From Streptomyces sp. Ncost-T10-10d (GTDB taxonomy: Bacteria; Actinomycetota; Actinomycetes; Streptomycetales; Streptomycetaceae), in the NCBI RefSeq assembly GCF_900091955.1, contig NZ_FMDF01000152.1:1-64000 (forward strand): DNA of 64,000 nt. Reading direction: 5' to 3'. A model generated the notes under the pieces. It was not told the origin of the DNA and did not search any database. It saw only the letters and a list, made by a program, of their open reading frames with translations. The number at the start of each line of letters is the position of its first letter. The stretch's first letter is position 1. This document shows, one piece after another, positions 1 to 10,561 of this stretch. Made by a program: the position numbers and the translations under genes.

Positions 1-771
1 TGGGACCTGAACACGGAGAACATGAACGCGCTGTTCGGCGAGGCGATCAACACCCACCGGGCATCGATCGGCCTGCCCCTGGTGGCGAACGTCCGCGACC
101 ATATCCTCGCCGACCGCCCGTGGCTGGCGGCGGACCCGACTCTGGGCCCGTGGCTGCAGCCGGCGGACCTCGATGTGGTGCAGACCGGCGCGTGGATCCG
201 GCTGGACGAACGCCCGCTCCCGGCCGATCTGGAGGCGTTCCTGGACGCTGGCACACCACCGGTCTACGTGGGCTTCGGCAGCATGCCCATACGCGACTCG
301 CAAGACATCGCCCGGGCAGCCATCGAGGCAATCCGCGCGCAGGGCCGCCGCGTACTTGTCTCCCGCGGCTGGGCAGACATGGCGCTGCCCGATGAAGGAG
401 ACGACTGCTTCGTCGTCGGCGAGGTCAACCAGCAGGCTCTGTTCGGCCGGGTGGCCGTCGTCGTGCACCACGGCGGCGCGGGCACGACGACGACGGCCGC
501 CCGGGCCGGCGCGCCTCAGGTGGTGGTACCGCAGATGGCGGACCAGCCCTACTGGGCCGGCCGGGTGGCCGAGCTGGGCATCGGTGCGGCGCACGACGGT
601 CCGATCCTGACCTTCGAGTCCTTGTCGGCCGCGCTCAAGACAGCCCTGACCCCAGAGAGCCGCGCACGAGCAAGGGGCGTGGCCGGCACGATCCGTACCG
701 ACGGGGCAACCGTGGCCGCGAAGCTGCTGCGCGACACGGCCGGCCGAGAGAGGCCGCCGGTGTCCGTGTGA
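1..771 (+). CDS. GT1/GT28-type glycosyltransferase, 3' part (gene starts before the window)
   Basis: The frame is open from base 1, so the 256 residues seen are the C-terminal part of a roughly 400-residue enzyme; the internal ATG at 22 is not a credible start. It has the C-terminal nucleotide-sugar domain of the vancomycin GtfB/YjiC type: the strand VYVGFGSMP near residue 89 and the sugar-nucleotide motif HHGGAGTTTTAARAG from about residue 156, followed by PQMADQPYWAGR. These families move a sugar from an NDP donor to a small hydrophobic acceptor such as a macrolide, glycopeptide aglycone or sterol. A macrolide-inactivating role is tempting because an ABC-F resistance gene lies 1 kb away, but the acceptor-binding N-terminal domain is outside the window, so the acceptor is unknown. 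Confidence 0.85.
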   Translation, partial: WDLNTENMNALFGEAINTHRASIGLPLVANVRDHILADRPWLAADPTLGPWLQPADLDVVQTGAWIRLDERPLPADLEAFLDAGTPPVYVGFGSMPIRDSQDIARAAIEAIRAQGRRVLVSRGWADMALPDEGDDCFVVGEVNQQALFGRVAVVVHHGGAGTTTTAARAGAPQVVVPQMADQPYWAGRVAELGIGAAHDGPILTFESLSAALKTALTPESRARARGVAGTIRTDGATVAAKLLRDTAGRERPPVSV

Positions 772-775
772 ACCA

Positions 776-910
776 CACGGGATCGTCGAGCCAGGGGAAG
801 TCCCCCGCGTCGGGCTGCACCGCCAAATCAGTCATGCTCGAAGCGGCCGGCAAACTCGGCGGCTTCCGCGGCGGCCGACCGACGTCGTACTCACCGGCGA
901 GCAACGGCAC
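776..910 (-). pseudogene. relic of an alpha/beta hydrolase C-terminus
   Basis: On the minus strand this stretch reads PLLAGEYDVG and, after frame changes, FPWLDDPVWFTRT. The intact hydrolase at 47299-48831 has LVLAGEYDGG and FPWLDDPGAFVRT at the matching places, with similar spacing. Between the two blocks one frame gives AEAAEFAGRFEHD and then a stop, resembling the AAELVALFPNAEF stretch of the intact gene. No start or upstream domain remains. I read it as a frameshifted remnant of a separate alpha/beta hydrolase whose 5' part is gone. Confidence 0.5.
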
Positions 911-955
911 CGGCTTTCAAGACGATTCCGTCTCGGAACACTGGTGAAGTCTCAC

Positions 956-1603
956 TCAGGTGTCGCCTGCTGACGGGGGCTCGGCGAAGGCGCCGGCGGC
1001 TGCGGCGAGGACGGCGGTTCTGGCTGCATGGACGGGCAGTCGCGGGTCGGGTGGCGTGCGGAGGAGCACCAGCTGGTGGTACAGGGGCGCGGTGGCGGCG
1101 AGGAGCAGTCGCCGAGCGTCGGTCTGCGGTGGGAGCTCGCCGCGCCGGACAGCCCGGCTGACGGTGATCTCGCAGCGGGCGTACCGGTCCTCCCAGAGCC
1201 GCTGTTGGGCGTGGGCCGCTTTCTCGGAGCGGAACGAGGCGGCGATCAGTGCAGTCACGATCGGTGGCTGTGCCGTCAGGGCTGCTTGGATCTCCTGGTT
1301 CAGTGCGGCCAGGTCACCTTCCAGCGAGCCGGTGTCCGGTGGTTGCCAGTCGTCGTCGCTCGCCGCGTCGAGGACGTCGGCGAGCAAGCCGCCGACGTCC
1401 CCCCAGCGCCGATACACCGTTGTGCGGTGCACGCCGGCACGGGCGGCGACGGTGTCCGTGGTGAGCCCGTCATAACCGTGTTCGCCGAGCTCCGCGAGGA
1501 CTGCGTCGAGTACCTGCTTACGGATACGGGCGGTGCGGCCCCCGGGGCGGCGTCGGGTCGGCGGCCGGGTGCCTTCTGGCTCCGGGTCTGTGGGAGTCGT
1601 CAT
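956..1603 (-). CDS. TetR/AcrR family transcriptional regulator
   Basis: The 215-residue protein has a charged, proline-rich N-terminus. A TetR-type helix-turn-helix follows at about residues 27-75, with LTTDTVAARAGVHRTTVYRRW covering the recognition helix, then an all-helical ligand-binding domain. The ATG at 1603 sits 7 nt after AAAGGGA. It is divergent from the ABC-F gene, with 153 bp between the two starts, so the simplest inference is that it represses itself and that gene in response to a small molecule such as an antibiotic. The ligand cannot be read from sequence. Confidence 0.85.
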   Translation of the reverse strand: MTTPTDPEPEGTRPPTRRRPGGRTARIRKQVLDAVLAELGEHGYDGLTTDTVAARAGVHRTTVYRRWGDVGGLLADVLDAASDDDWQPPDTGSLEGDLAALNQEIQAALTAQPPIVTALIAASFRSEKAAHAQQRLWEDRYARCEITVSRAVRRGELPPQTDARRLLLAATAPLYHQLVLLRTPPDPRLPVHAARTAVLAAAAGAFAEPPSAGDT

Positions 1604-1756
1604 TGGTAGTCCCTTTGCTCAGGGGGTCGGTGTTATGGCAATATCTTAAAGCAGCAGTTGTCGCACTAGTGGAGTGATCGATGCTCTTCCGAAGCGTTCG
1701 CCCGGCCGCGCGGCCCTTGACGGCCGCCTCGTTCTCGAATGCTTTGGAGTCCCCGC
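1604..1756. promoter_or_regulatory. divergent promoter region, TetR regulator / ABC-F gene
   Basis: This 153-bp gap between divergent starts holds the only AT-rich patch nearby (about 1633-1651) and an 8-bp palindrome, CACTAGTG, at 1664-1671. It should carry both promoters and the TetR operator. I could not assign -35/-10 boxes with confidence. Confidence 0.35.
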
Positions 1757-3376
1757 ATGCCTACGCAGATCAGTGCGCTCGCTGTCAGTAAGTCCTTCAG
1801 TGGCAGGCTCGTCCTCGACTCGGTGACCTGCTCGCTCGCCGCGGGCGAGCGCACCGGGATCACCGGTGAGAACGGATCGGGCAAGACCACGTTGCTGCGC
1901 CTGCTCGCTGGGCGTGAACGGCCCGATCAGGGCGAGGTCGTCGTCCAGGCCGCCGGCGGCGTCGGCTATCTCGCCCAGGACGAGCGGATGGAGCCGCAGG
2001 CGACCGTCCAGCAGATCATCGACCGGGCCCTGAGTGATCTACGCGCCGTCGAGCAGCGAATGCGCCGTCTGGAGGCCGCGATGGCCGACGGCGACGAGTC
2101 GGGCATGGCCGAGTACGGGGAACTGATGACGGTCTTCGAGCTGCGCGGCGGCTACGACGCCGACGCCCGGGTGGAACGTGCTTTTCACGGTCTCGGCTTA
2201 GGGCTGGTGGGCCGTGACCGTACCGTGGGCAGCCTGTCCGGCGGCGAGCGGGTCAGGTTGCGGCTGGCGGCCGTCCTGGCGGCCGCGCCGGAGGTGCTGC
2301 TGCTGGACGAGCCGACCAACCATCTCGACGACCTCGCCCTGAGCTGGCTGGAAGAGCACCTGCGCTCCCGGCGCGGTACCACGGTGGCGGTCTCCCACGA
2401 CCGGGTCTTCCTCGAACGGGTTGCCACCAGCCTGCTGGAGGTGGACGCCGATCGGCGCCGCGTCGTCCGCTACGGCAACGGCTACACCGGCTACCTCGCC
2501 GAGAAGGCGGCGGCCCGGCAGCGCTGGGCCCAGGCGCACGACCAGTGGCGGGCCGACGCCGACCGGCTTCGCGAGGCTGCCGCGACCACCGCCCGCCAGG
2601 TGGCCCCCGGCCGTCCGATGAAGGACGGCAACAAGATGGCTTACGACCGGGCGGGCAGCAGGGTGCAGCAGTCGCTGGCCAGCCGGGTGCGCAACGCCGA
2701 GGAACGGCTGCGCCGCCTCCTCGCCAACCCGGTCCCGCCTCCGCCGGAGCCGCTGCGCTTCGCCCCCGTACTGCGGGGCCGCCGCCTGGAGGGCGTCGTA
2801 CTCGACGCCGCCGACATCGCCGTCACGGACCGACTCGACCGCACGAGCCTCGCCGTCACGGCGGGCGAGCGACTGCTGATCACGGGGCCGAACGGAGCAG
2901 GTAAGAGCACGCTGCTCCGCGTTCTGGCCGGGGAGGTCGCCCCCGAGAGGGGGAGCGTGAGCTGCCGCGGCAGGATCGGCTACCTCCCGCAAGAGCCGCG
3001 GCCCGGGGAACCTGAGGAGACCGTGCTGGCTGCCTTCGCCCGTGGACGGGCAGGGGAGGCCGCCGGATACACCGAACGGCTGCTGTCCCTCGGCCTGTTC
3101 GACCGCGACCAGCTCACGGTGCCGGTCGGCCGGCTGTCCACCGGGCAGTTGCAGCGTCTTGCCCTGGCGCGATTGCTCAGCGAGCCGTCGGACGTCCTGT
3201 TGCTCGACGAACCCACCAACCATCTGTCGCCCGCTCTTGTCGAGGAGTTGGAAGCCGCTCTGACCGGGTACGAGGGCGCCCTCGTCATCGTCAGCCATGA
3301 TCGCCGGCTGCGTCGGCGCTGGCGGGGCACCCACCTGGCCATGCACGCGACTTCGACCTCCCCCACCAAAGCCTGA
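1757..3376 (+). CDS. ABC-F ribosomal protection protein (antibiotic resistance type)
   Basis: The 539-residue protein has two ABC ATPase domains on one chain and no membrane segment. Domain 1 has Walker A GENGSGKTT (about residues 37-45), signature LSGGE and Walker B LLLDEPTNHLDD. Domain 2 has GPNGAGKST, a variant signature LSTGQ and LLLDEPTNHLSP. They are joined by a long, charged, helical linker rich in Arg and Gln, the part that reaches into the ribosome in ARE ABC-F proteins. It resembles Streptomyces macrolide/lincosamide self-resistance proteins such as TlrC, SrmB and LmrC. ABC-F proteins displace bound antibiotic from the 50S subunit rather than export it. The ATG at 1757 is chosen over one at 1739 because GGAG lies 7 nt before it. 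Remnants of two more resistance genes follow. The drug protected against is inferred. Confidence 0.85.
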   Translation: MPTQISALAVSKSFSGRLVLDSVTCSLAAGERTGITGENGSGKTTLLRLLAGRERPDQGEVVVQAAGGVGYLAQDERMEPQATVQQIIDRALSDLRAVEQRMRRLEAAMADGDESGMAEYGELMTVFELRGGYDADARVERAFHGLGLGLVGRDRTVGSLSGGERVRLRLAAVLAAAPEVLLLDEPTNHLDDLALSWLEEHLRSRRGTTVAVSHDRVFLERVATSLLEVDADRRRVVRYGNGYTGYLAEKAAARQRWAQAHDQWRADADRLREAAATTARQVAPGRPMKDGNKMAYDRAGSRVQQSLASRVRNAEERLRRLLANPVPPPPEPLRFAPVLRGRRLEGVVLDAADIAVTDRLDRTSLAVTAGERLLITGPNGAGKSTLLRVLAGEVAPERGSVSCRGRIGYLPQEPRPGEPEETVLAAFARGRAGEAAGYTERLLSLGLFDRDQLTVPVGRLSTGQLQRLALARLLSEPSDVLLLDEPTNHLSPALVEELEAALTGYEGALVIVSHDRRLRRRWRGTHLAMHATSTSPTKA

Positions 3377-3420
3377 CGTCATCGAAGCCCGCAGACATCC
3401 CTTCAGAAAGGAAGCAATTC

Positions 3421-3942
3421 GTGAGTAGCCTGTTCCTGCCGACCCGACCGTGCTGCATCCGATGCCCGAGCAGCCACGGGTGGTGCTGCTGAAACCTCTG
3501 ATCACCTCGCCGCTGATCGAGGTCGGAGACTTCTCCTACTACGGCGATCCCGCTGACCCGACCGCCTTCGAGACCCGCAACGTGCTGTACCACTACGGGC
3601 CGGAAAAGCTGGTCATCGGGAAGTTCTGCGCGCTGGGCGAGGGCGTGCGGTTCATCATGAACGGCGCCAACCACCGCATGGACGGACCCTCGACGTTCCC
3701 GTTCCCCATCATGGGCGGTTCCTGGGCCGAGCACTTCGACCTCATCACCGGCCCGGCCGGACGGGGGGACACCGTGGTGGGCCATGACGTCCGGCTCGGT
3801 TGCCGGGCCATGGTGATGCCCGGCGTCCGCATCGGTCACGGGGCGATCATCGCTTCCGGCTCCGTCGTCGTCGACGACGTCCCCGACCACGGCACCACAA
3901 TCCAGCACCGAGAATCGAGTTGTCAGCATGCCTGCTTCGTCC
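3421..3942 (+). pseudogene. Vat/CatB-like streptogramin A acetyltransferase, frameshifted and 3'-truncated
   Basis: The left-handed beta-helix acetyltransferase of the xenobiotic (Vat/CatB) family is recognisable: NRNVLYHYGPEKLVIGKFC-like N-terminal text, the catalytic-His segment NGANHRMDGPSTFPF, MGGSWAEHF and hexapeptide repeats ending VMPGVRIGHGAIIASGS. Two lesions are visible. First, a good site (AAAGGAAG) precedes a GTG at 3421, but that frame ends after 23 codons, whereas the family-like text ADPTVLHPMPEQP continues in another frame; one missing base near 3436 explains this. Second, after VVDDVPDH the family's C-terminus is missing and the sequence runs into the esterase remnant. Start at the internal GTG 3450 would give an unnatural 225-residue chain. 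Probably inactive. Confidence 0.7.
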
Positions 3943-4461
3943 CACCCCTCGGACCGGGACGTCTACATGGCCGGGTCGGTCCTGTGGCACCTGGAGCGCC
4001 TCGAGCCCGGGACCCGTGTGGTGCTGGCGGCTCACAACGCCCACATCCAGAAATCACCGATCTCCTTCAACGGTCACCTCACGGGGCTCCCGATGGGACA
4101 GCACCTGCACCGCGTGCTCGGCGATGAGTACTTCGCCCTCGGCCTGACGAGCATCACCGGACACACCGCGGACATGCGCCGCGACGAGAACACACGCTTC
4201 GGTTTCACCATCGACAACACACCGCTGGAGCCGCCCGAGCCGGGAAGCATCGAAGCCGCCTTCGCCGATGCCGAGTCCGGGCTCAGCATCGCCGATCTCC
4301 GCCAGGCACGCCAGGATGCCCGGGGCAACGCGGGCCTTGCCTCCGGGCCGGACCGCATCCGGATACAAGGCGCCTACATGCACACCCCCGTCATCGAGGC
4401 GTTCGACGCCCTGCTCAACTCCCCGACCTCCACCGTGGCCGACGACCTCGAAATCGCATGA
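3928..4461 (+). pseudogene. erythromycin esterase-like protein, C-terminal half only
   Basis: The 177 residues match the C-terminal half of the Ere family, in which RDVYMAGSV and VVLAAHNAHIQ include the H-N-x-H motif with two active-site histidines (H285/H288 in EreB numbering, from memory). The N-terminal half, which should carry the catalytic Glu-x-x-His and a second Glu, is missing: homology begins near 3943, straight after the broken acetyltransferase. The ATG at 3928 is therefore a chance start in a deletion junction. Ere enzymes open the macrolide lactone; this remnant should not. Confidence 0.65.
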
Positions 4462-4623
4462 GACAGGCCGATGACCAGGGCGGTGAGACCGAGTCGCTGC
4501 GTTGGGCGGTCTACGCTGTCACCGTTGCCCATTACGTTCAACGGCCCAGCGTCCTGGGAGGAAGTCTTGAAGCGTTCCCAGGTTCCCGGACAGCTTCCGG
4601 CCGCCTGTAGAAGGGACAATGCG

Positions 4624-5028
4624 ATGGATCCTGATATCCGAACCAGGGGCGCACTCGAGGAACACTGGCGGGCATCGGAACGTGGGGATACCGAAGCCGA
4701 GCACGCCATCTACGCTGCGGACGCGATCCTCGACTACCCCCAGTCAGGTGAACGATTCCGGGGCCGCGCGACGATTTCGGCGCAACGTGGCGGGCACCCT
4801 GCCAGTCGGCACTTCACTGTCCACCGGATCGTCGGCAGCGGGGATCTGTGGGTGAGCGAGTGTGTCATCACGTACGACGGGGTGCCCACCTACTCAGTGA
4901 GCATTATGGAATTTGCCCACGGGCATGTGGTGCACGAGACGCAGTACTTCGCGGACGCCTTCGGTGCGCCTGAATGGCGGACAGCACTCGCGGAGCCCAT
5001 GCCGGGCAGGAATATCGCCAGGGCCTGA
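4624..5028 (+). CDS. SnoaL-like / NTF2-fold protein
   Basis: The small soluble protein (134 residues) has the alpha+beta cone pattern of the SnoaL/NTF2 superfamily: the N-terminal helix LEEHWRASERGDTEAEHAIY, then an Asp-Tyr-Pro strand, FRGRATISAQR, and a C-terminal HVVHETQYFADAFGAPEWR strand-helix. AAGGG lies 8 nt before the ATG at 4624, which supports this start over upstream ones. Many such proteins are annotated as nuclear transport factor 2 family proteins of unknown substrate. It stands alone, so no function is proposed. Confidence 0.75.
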   Translation: MDPDIRTRGALEEHWRASERGDTEAEHAIYAADAILDYPQSGERFRGRATISAQRGGHPASRHFTVHRIVGSGDLWVSECVITYDGVPTYSVSIMEFAHGHVVHETQYFADAFGAPEWRTALAEPMPGRNIARA

Positions 5029-5054
5029 CGCAGGGTCGGCCTCGATCGTTCATG

Positions 5055-5089
5055 AGCCCATGTCAGCTTGCTGACGGGTGCTCTGGGCT
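5055..5089 (+). terminator. probable terminator after the SnoaL-like gene
   Basis: Nested inverted repeats follow the stop at 5028: outer arms AGCCCA (5055-5060) and TGGGCT (5084-5089), inner arms GTCAGC (5062-5067) and GCTGAC (5070-5075). A short T run (5089-5092) comes directly after. Right position and shape, but the structure is interrupted. Confidence 0.4.
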
Positions 5090-5412
5090 TTTGCAGAGCT
5101 TCGTTGCGTGCGTCGCGCGCCCACCGGACATCGTCACACCGCGGTGACCTGCGCACCTACAAGATCGCCCCGACTTTGAAATCGCCCTGGGGTCGGCATG
5201 CGGCACCAGGAGATTTGCGGTACTCCTCGAACGAGAAGAAGCCGATGTCGGCGCGTCGGCGCGGATGCTCACACCATCGCTTGCCTCTCACCCTCGTCCG
5301 GCTGGTTGCAGACAAGGGCACAGGGACGCGGCGGGCCGGGCATGCGGACACGCTTGCGGTCATTCCAACCATCACGAGGCTGTACGAGACTTACGAGACG
5401 GAGGCAGTCGCC
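5090..5412. other. intergenic stretch before the stress protein
   Basis: I see no gene here. Open frames crossing it have no family resemblance and no ribosome binding site. It should contain the promoter of the universal stress protein gene, but I recognise no clear sigma-factor boxes or operator. Confidence 0.5.
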
Positions 5413-6288
5413 ATGGAGCCAGTCGTCACCGTGGGCCTCGACGGCTCACCCGAGAGCCTTGCTGCTGCCCGGTGGGCCGCCGACGAAGCCGAGCGGCGCA
5501 AGCTCACGCTGCGTCTGCTGCACGCGTGGCCTCTGCTGGTGCCGGAACCGACCCGCGTTCCTGCGGAGATGGATCAGAACTACTGGGCGAGGCGGATCGT
5601 GCACAAGGCACGGGCGGAGCTCCAGGCGCGCCACCCGGGCCTTCCCATTGTCGGCAACCTGGTTGCCGACGACGCTCAGCACGCGCTGCTGCGAGCGGCA
5701 TCGGAGTCCGAGATGATCGTGCTCGGTTCGCGCGGACTGGTGCCCGTCGAGAGCTATTTTCTCGGAGACATCAGCATGCCCCTCGTGGCACGGGCCGACG
5801 GGCCGGTGGTCCTGGTACGCGCCGAAACGAGCGGACCGGGGTCACAACCCGCTCCAGCTGTGGAAGGCGGCGTCGTGGTGGCACTGAAACTGCACGGCTC
5901 CTGCGACGACCTGCTCGAATTCGGCTTCGGCACCGCCGCAGCGCGAGGCGTGCCTCTTCGAGCCGTCCATGGCCAAAGCCTGCCGCTGGCCGCATATGCG
6001 CCCTGGGGCGTGGATCACGACGTGACGGAAGAAATCACTCGGGACGCGCAGAAGCACCTCAACCAGATCCTCCGCCCCTGGCGTGACAAGTTCCCGCTCG
6101 TGGAGGTGAGTGACAGCATCGTTCTCGAAAGCCCCGCCAAGGCTGTCGTACGGGCCGTCCATGACGCCGCCCTGCTGGTTGTCGGCCGACGCAAGCACCG
6201 TCCCGCCCCTGCATCACACCTGGGCCCAGTCGCCCAAGCCGCTATTCATCACGCGCGCTGCCCTGTCGCCGTCGTCCCCCATGCCTGA
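5413..6288 (+). CDS. universal stress protein, two tandem UspA domains
   Basis: The 291-residue cytosolic protein is built from two UspA domains (about residues 1-140 and 150-290). Domain 1 starts VVTVGLDGSPESLAAARWAADEA and ends with the ATP-binding pattern VLGSRGLVPVESYFLGDIS and PVVLVR. Domain 2 ends VVGRRKHRPAPASHLGPVAQ and CPVAVVPHA, where the Gly-2x-Gly part is weaker (Gly-Arg-Arg-Lys). Tandem Usp proteins of actinobacteria bind ATP and are typically induced by hypoxia or stationary phase. GGAGG at 5400-5404 is 8 nt before the ATG at 5413, so the longer open frame upstream is not coding. Confidence 0.88.
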   Translation: MEPVVTVGLDGSPESLAAARWAADEAERRKLTLRLLHAWPLLVPEPTRVPAEMDQNYWARRIVHKARAELQARHPGLPIVGNLVADDAQHALLRAASESEMIVLGSRGLVPVESYFLGDISMPLVARADGPVVLVRAETSGPGSQPAPAVEGGVVVALKLHGSCDDLLEFGFGTAAARGVPLRAVHGQSLPLAAYAPWGVDHDVTEEITRDAQKHLNQILRPWRDKFPLVEVSDSIVLESPAKAVVRAVHDAALLVVGRRKHRPAPASHLGPVAQAAIHHARCPVAVVPHA

Positions 6289-6710
6289 TCCGAGCAGTCG
6301 TACGGAGCCGATCACGTCGGTACAGCAGGCCGACGTGTCCGTGTTCCCCGGTGGCGTCGGCGTGTCGCCTCTCCCGCGCGCAGAGGCATGCCGGGGCGCG
6401 CGCACTGATGTGGCGGCGTGTCGCGGCACTCGCCCATCAGTCACTGCCCCCCGTATGCCCACGAGCCCTACGGCAGACCTGTGGGCCCCGTGCGCACCGT
6501 CGACCGCCGCCTGCGCACCGCCGGAACCGCCCTGCGCCGCATTCCCTCCCGGCTCCGCCGCAACTCCCGCCCGGTCACATTCTGAACGCGATGGCCCGAC
6601 TCGGTCCCGTCAGCCGTCCCACCCCGTACAAACTGCGCAGCCGGGCCGCCATACTGGACGGGCCGGGGAGGGCACAGAGGTAGCCGAAGCGACGGGGGCG
6701 ACAGCAGGCG
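6289..6710. other. intergenic stretch before the kinase gene
   Basis: I see no convincing gene in these 422 bp. Open frames here are compositionally biased (Arg, Pro, Ala) without motifs. The kinase promoter presumably lies in the last 150 bp. Confidence 0.5.
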
Positions 6711-8954
<2,244 letters not shown>

Positions 8955-9006
8955 CCGGACGCCACAGCCTCTGTTCAGGGGTGATCGTCCCGTGCTACGA
9001 AGGTTC

Positions 9007-10551
9007 ATGCCCGCACCCGACAGCTATGACGCAGTGATCGTGGGCGGCGGCCACAACGGTCTGGTCGCCGCCGCATACCTCGCCCGCGCCGGACAGTCCG
9101 TCCTGGTCCTGGAACGCCTCGCCACCACCGGCGGAGCGGCCGTTTCGACCCGCCCTTTCGACGGGGTCGACGCCCGACTGTCGCGCTACTCGTACCTCGT
9201 GTCCCTGCTGCCGCAGAAGATCGTCCGCGATCTCGGCCTGGACTTCGCCGTACGCAAGCGGACCGTTTCGTCGTACACCCCGACCGTGCGCGGCGGCCGC
9301 GCCACCGGGCTGCTCGTCGGCGGGGACCGCACCCGGGAATCCTTCGCCGCGCTCACCGGCTCGGACCGGGAGTACGAGGCGTGGCAGCGCTTCTACGGCA
9401 TGACGCGACGCGTCGCCGGGCGGGCCTTTCCGACACTCACCGAACCGCTGCCGACGCGGGACGCGCTGCGCGAGCGGATCGGTGACAAGGAGGCCTGGCG
9501 GGCACTCTTCGAGGAGCCCATCGGTGTCGCCGTCGAGAAGAACTTCGGCGACGACCTCGTACGCGGAGTCGTGCTCACCGACGCCCTGATCGGCACCTTC
9601 GCCGATGCGCACGATCCGTCCCTGCTCCAGAACCGCTGCTTCCTCTACCACGTCATCGGCGGTGGTACCGGCGACTGGAACGTCCCGGTCGGCGGCATGG
9701 GCGCGCTCACCGACGCCCTCGCCCGTGCAGCCCGCGAGGCCGGGGCCCAGATCCGCGTACGGCACGAGGCGACCCGTATCGAGACCGACGGCACACGGGC
9801 CGAGATCACCGTCCGCTCACCCGGGGCGGAGCACGTCGTCGCGGCCCGCACGGTCCTCGTCAACGCCTCGCCGCAGGCGCTCGCCGCCCTCCTCGGGGAC
9901 GAGCCGCCGACCCCGGCCGAGGGCGCGCAGCTGAAGGTGAACATGCTGCTCACCCGGCTGCCCCGGTTGCGTGACCGCTCAGTCGATCCGCGCGAGGCCT
10001 TCGCGGGCACGTTCCACATCGCCGAGGGGTACGGGCAGCTCGCCGACGCCTACCGGGACGCGGCGGCGGGCCGGCTGCCCGCCGCCCCGCCGTCCGAGAT
10101 CTACTGCCACTCGCTGACCGACCCGTCGATCCTTGCCCCCGACCTCGCCGCCCGCGGCTACCAGACCCTCACCCTCTTCGGCCTGCACACCCCCGCCCGG
10201 CTCTTCGCCGCCGACAACGCGGCGACGCGCACCGAGCTGCTGACGGCCACGCTCGCCGAACTCGACGCACACCTGGACGAGCCGATCACCGACTGCCTGG
10301 CACGCGACGAGAACGGCGAGCCGTGCATCGAGGCCAAGACACCGCTCGACCTCGAACAGGATCTTCGGCTGCCCGGCGGCCACATCTTCCACCGGGATCT
10401 CGCCTTCCCGTACGCCACCGGATCCGCCGGCCGGTGGGGTGTGGAGACGGCGCACGCCAATGTGCTGCTGTGCGGGGCGGGCGCCGTACGCGGTGGTGGG
10501 GTCAGCGGGGTGCCCGGCCACAACGCCGCGATGGCGGCGCTGGGCCGGTGA
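9007..10551 (+). CDS. FAD-dependent oxidoreductase, phytoene desaturase/PYROXD2-like
   Basis: The 514-residue flavoprotein starts with a dinucleotide-binding fold, DAVIVGGGHNGLVAAAYLARAG (residues 7-28), then the acidic end of beta-2 in LVLERL and the GGAAVS motif of carotenoid desaturase-like enzymes. A C-terminal FAD segment (WGVETAHANVLLCGAGAVRGGG) ends it. This branch, which includes human PYROXD2, is annotated as NAD(P)/FAD-dependent oxidoreductase of unknown substrate. No carotenoid genes are nearby, so carotenoid synthesis is unlikely. The ATG at 9007 has GAAGG only 3 nt before it; an in-frame GTG at 8992 sits better behind AGGGG (8977-8981) and would add five residues. Confidence 0.82.
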   Translation: MPAPDSYDAVIVGGGHNGLVAAAYLARAGQSVLVLERLATTGGAAVSTRPFDGVDARLSRYSYLVSLLPQKIVRDLGLDFAVRKRTVSSYTPTVRGGRATGLLVGGDRTRESFAALTGSDREYEAWQRFYGMTRRVAGRAFPTLTEPLPTRDALRERIGDKEAWRALFEEPIGVAVEKNFGDDLVRGVVLTDALIGTFADAHDPSLLQNRCFLYHVIGGGTGDWNVPVGGMGALTDALARAAREAGAQIRVRHEATRIETDGTRAEITVRSPGAEHVVAARTVLVNASPQALAALLGDEPPTPAEGAQLKVNMLLTRLPRLRDRSVDPREAFAGTFHIAEGYGQLADAYRDAAAGRLPAAPPSEIYCHSLTDPSILAPDLAARGYQTLTLFGLHTPARLFAADNAATRTELLTATLAELDAHLDEPITDCLARDENGEPCIEAKTPLDLEQDLRLPGGHIFHRDLAFPYATGSAGRWGVETAHANVLLCGAGAVRGGGVSGVPGHNAAMAALGR

Positions 10552-10561
10552 CCTTCTTGCG

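Noticed and set aside
1-771. Glycosyltransferase as a definite macrolide glycosyltransferase (mgt)
   Set aside because: The visible half fits the wider GtfB/YjiC group. The acceptor domain is outside the window, so resistance function is not supported.
4471-4623. N-terminal extension of the SnoaL-like protein
   Set aside because: The extra 51 residues do not fit the fold, and AAGGG is placed correctly for the ATG at 4624.
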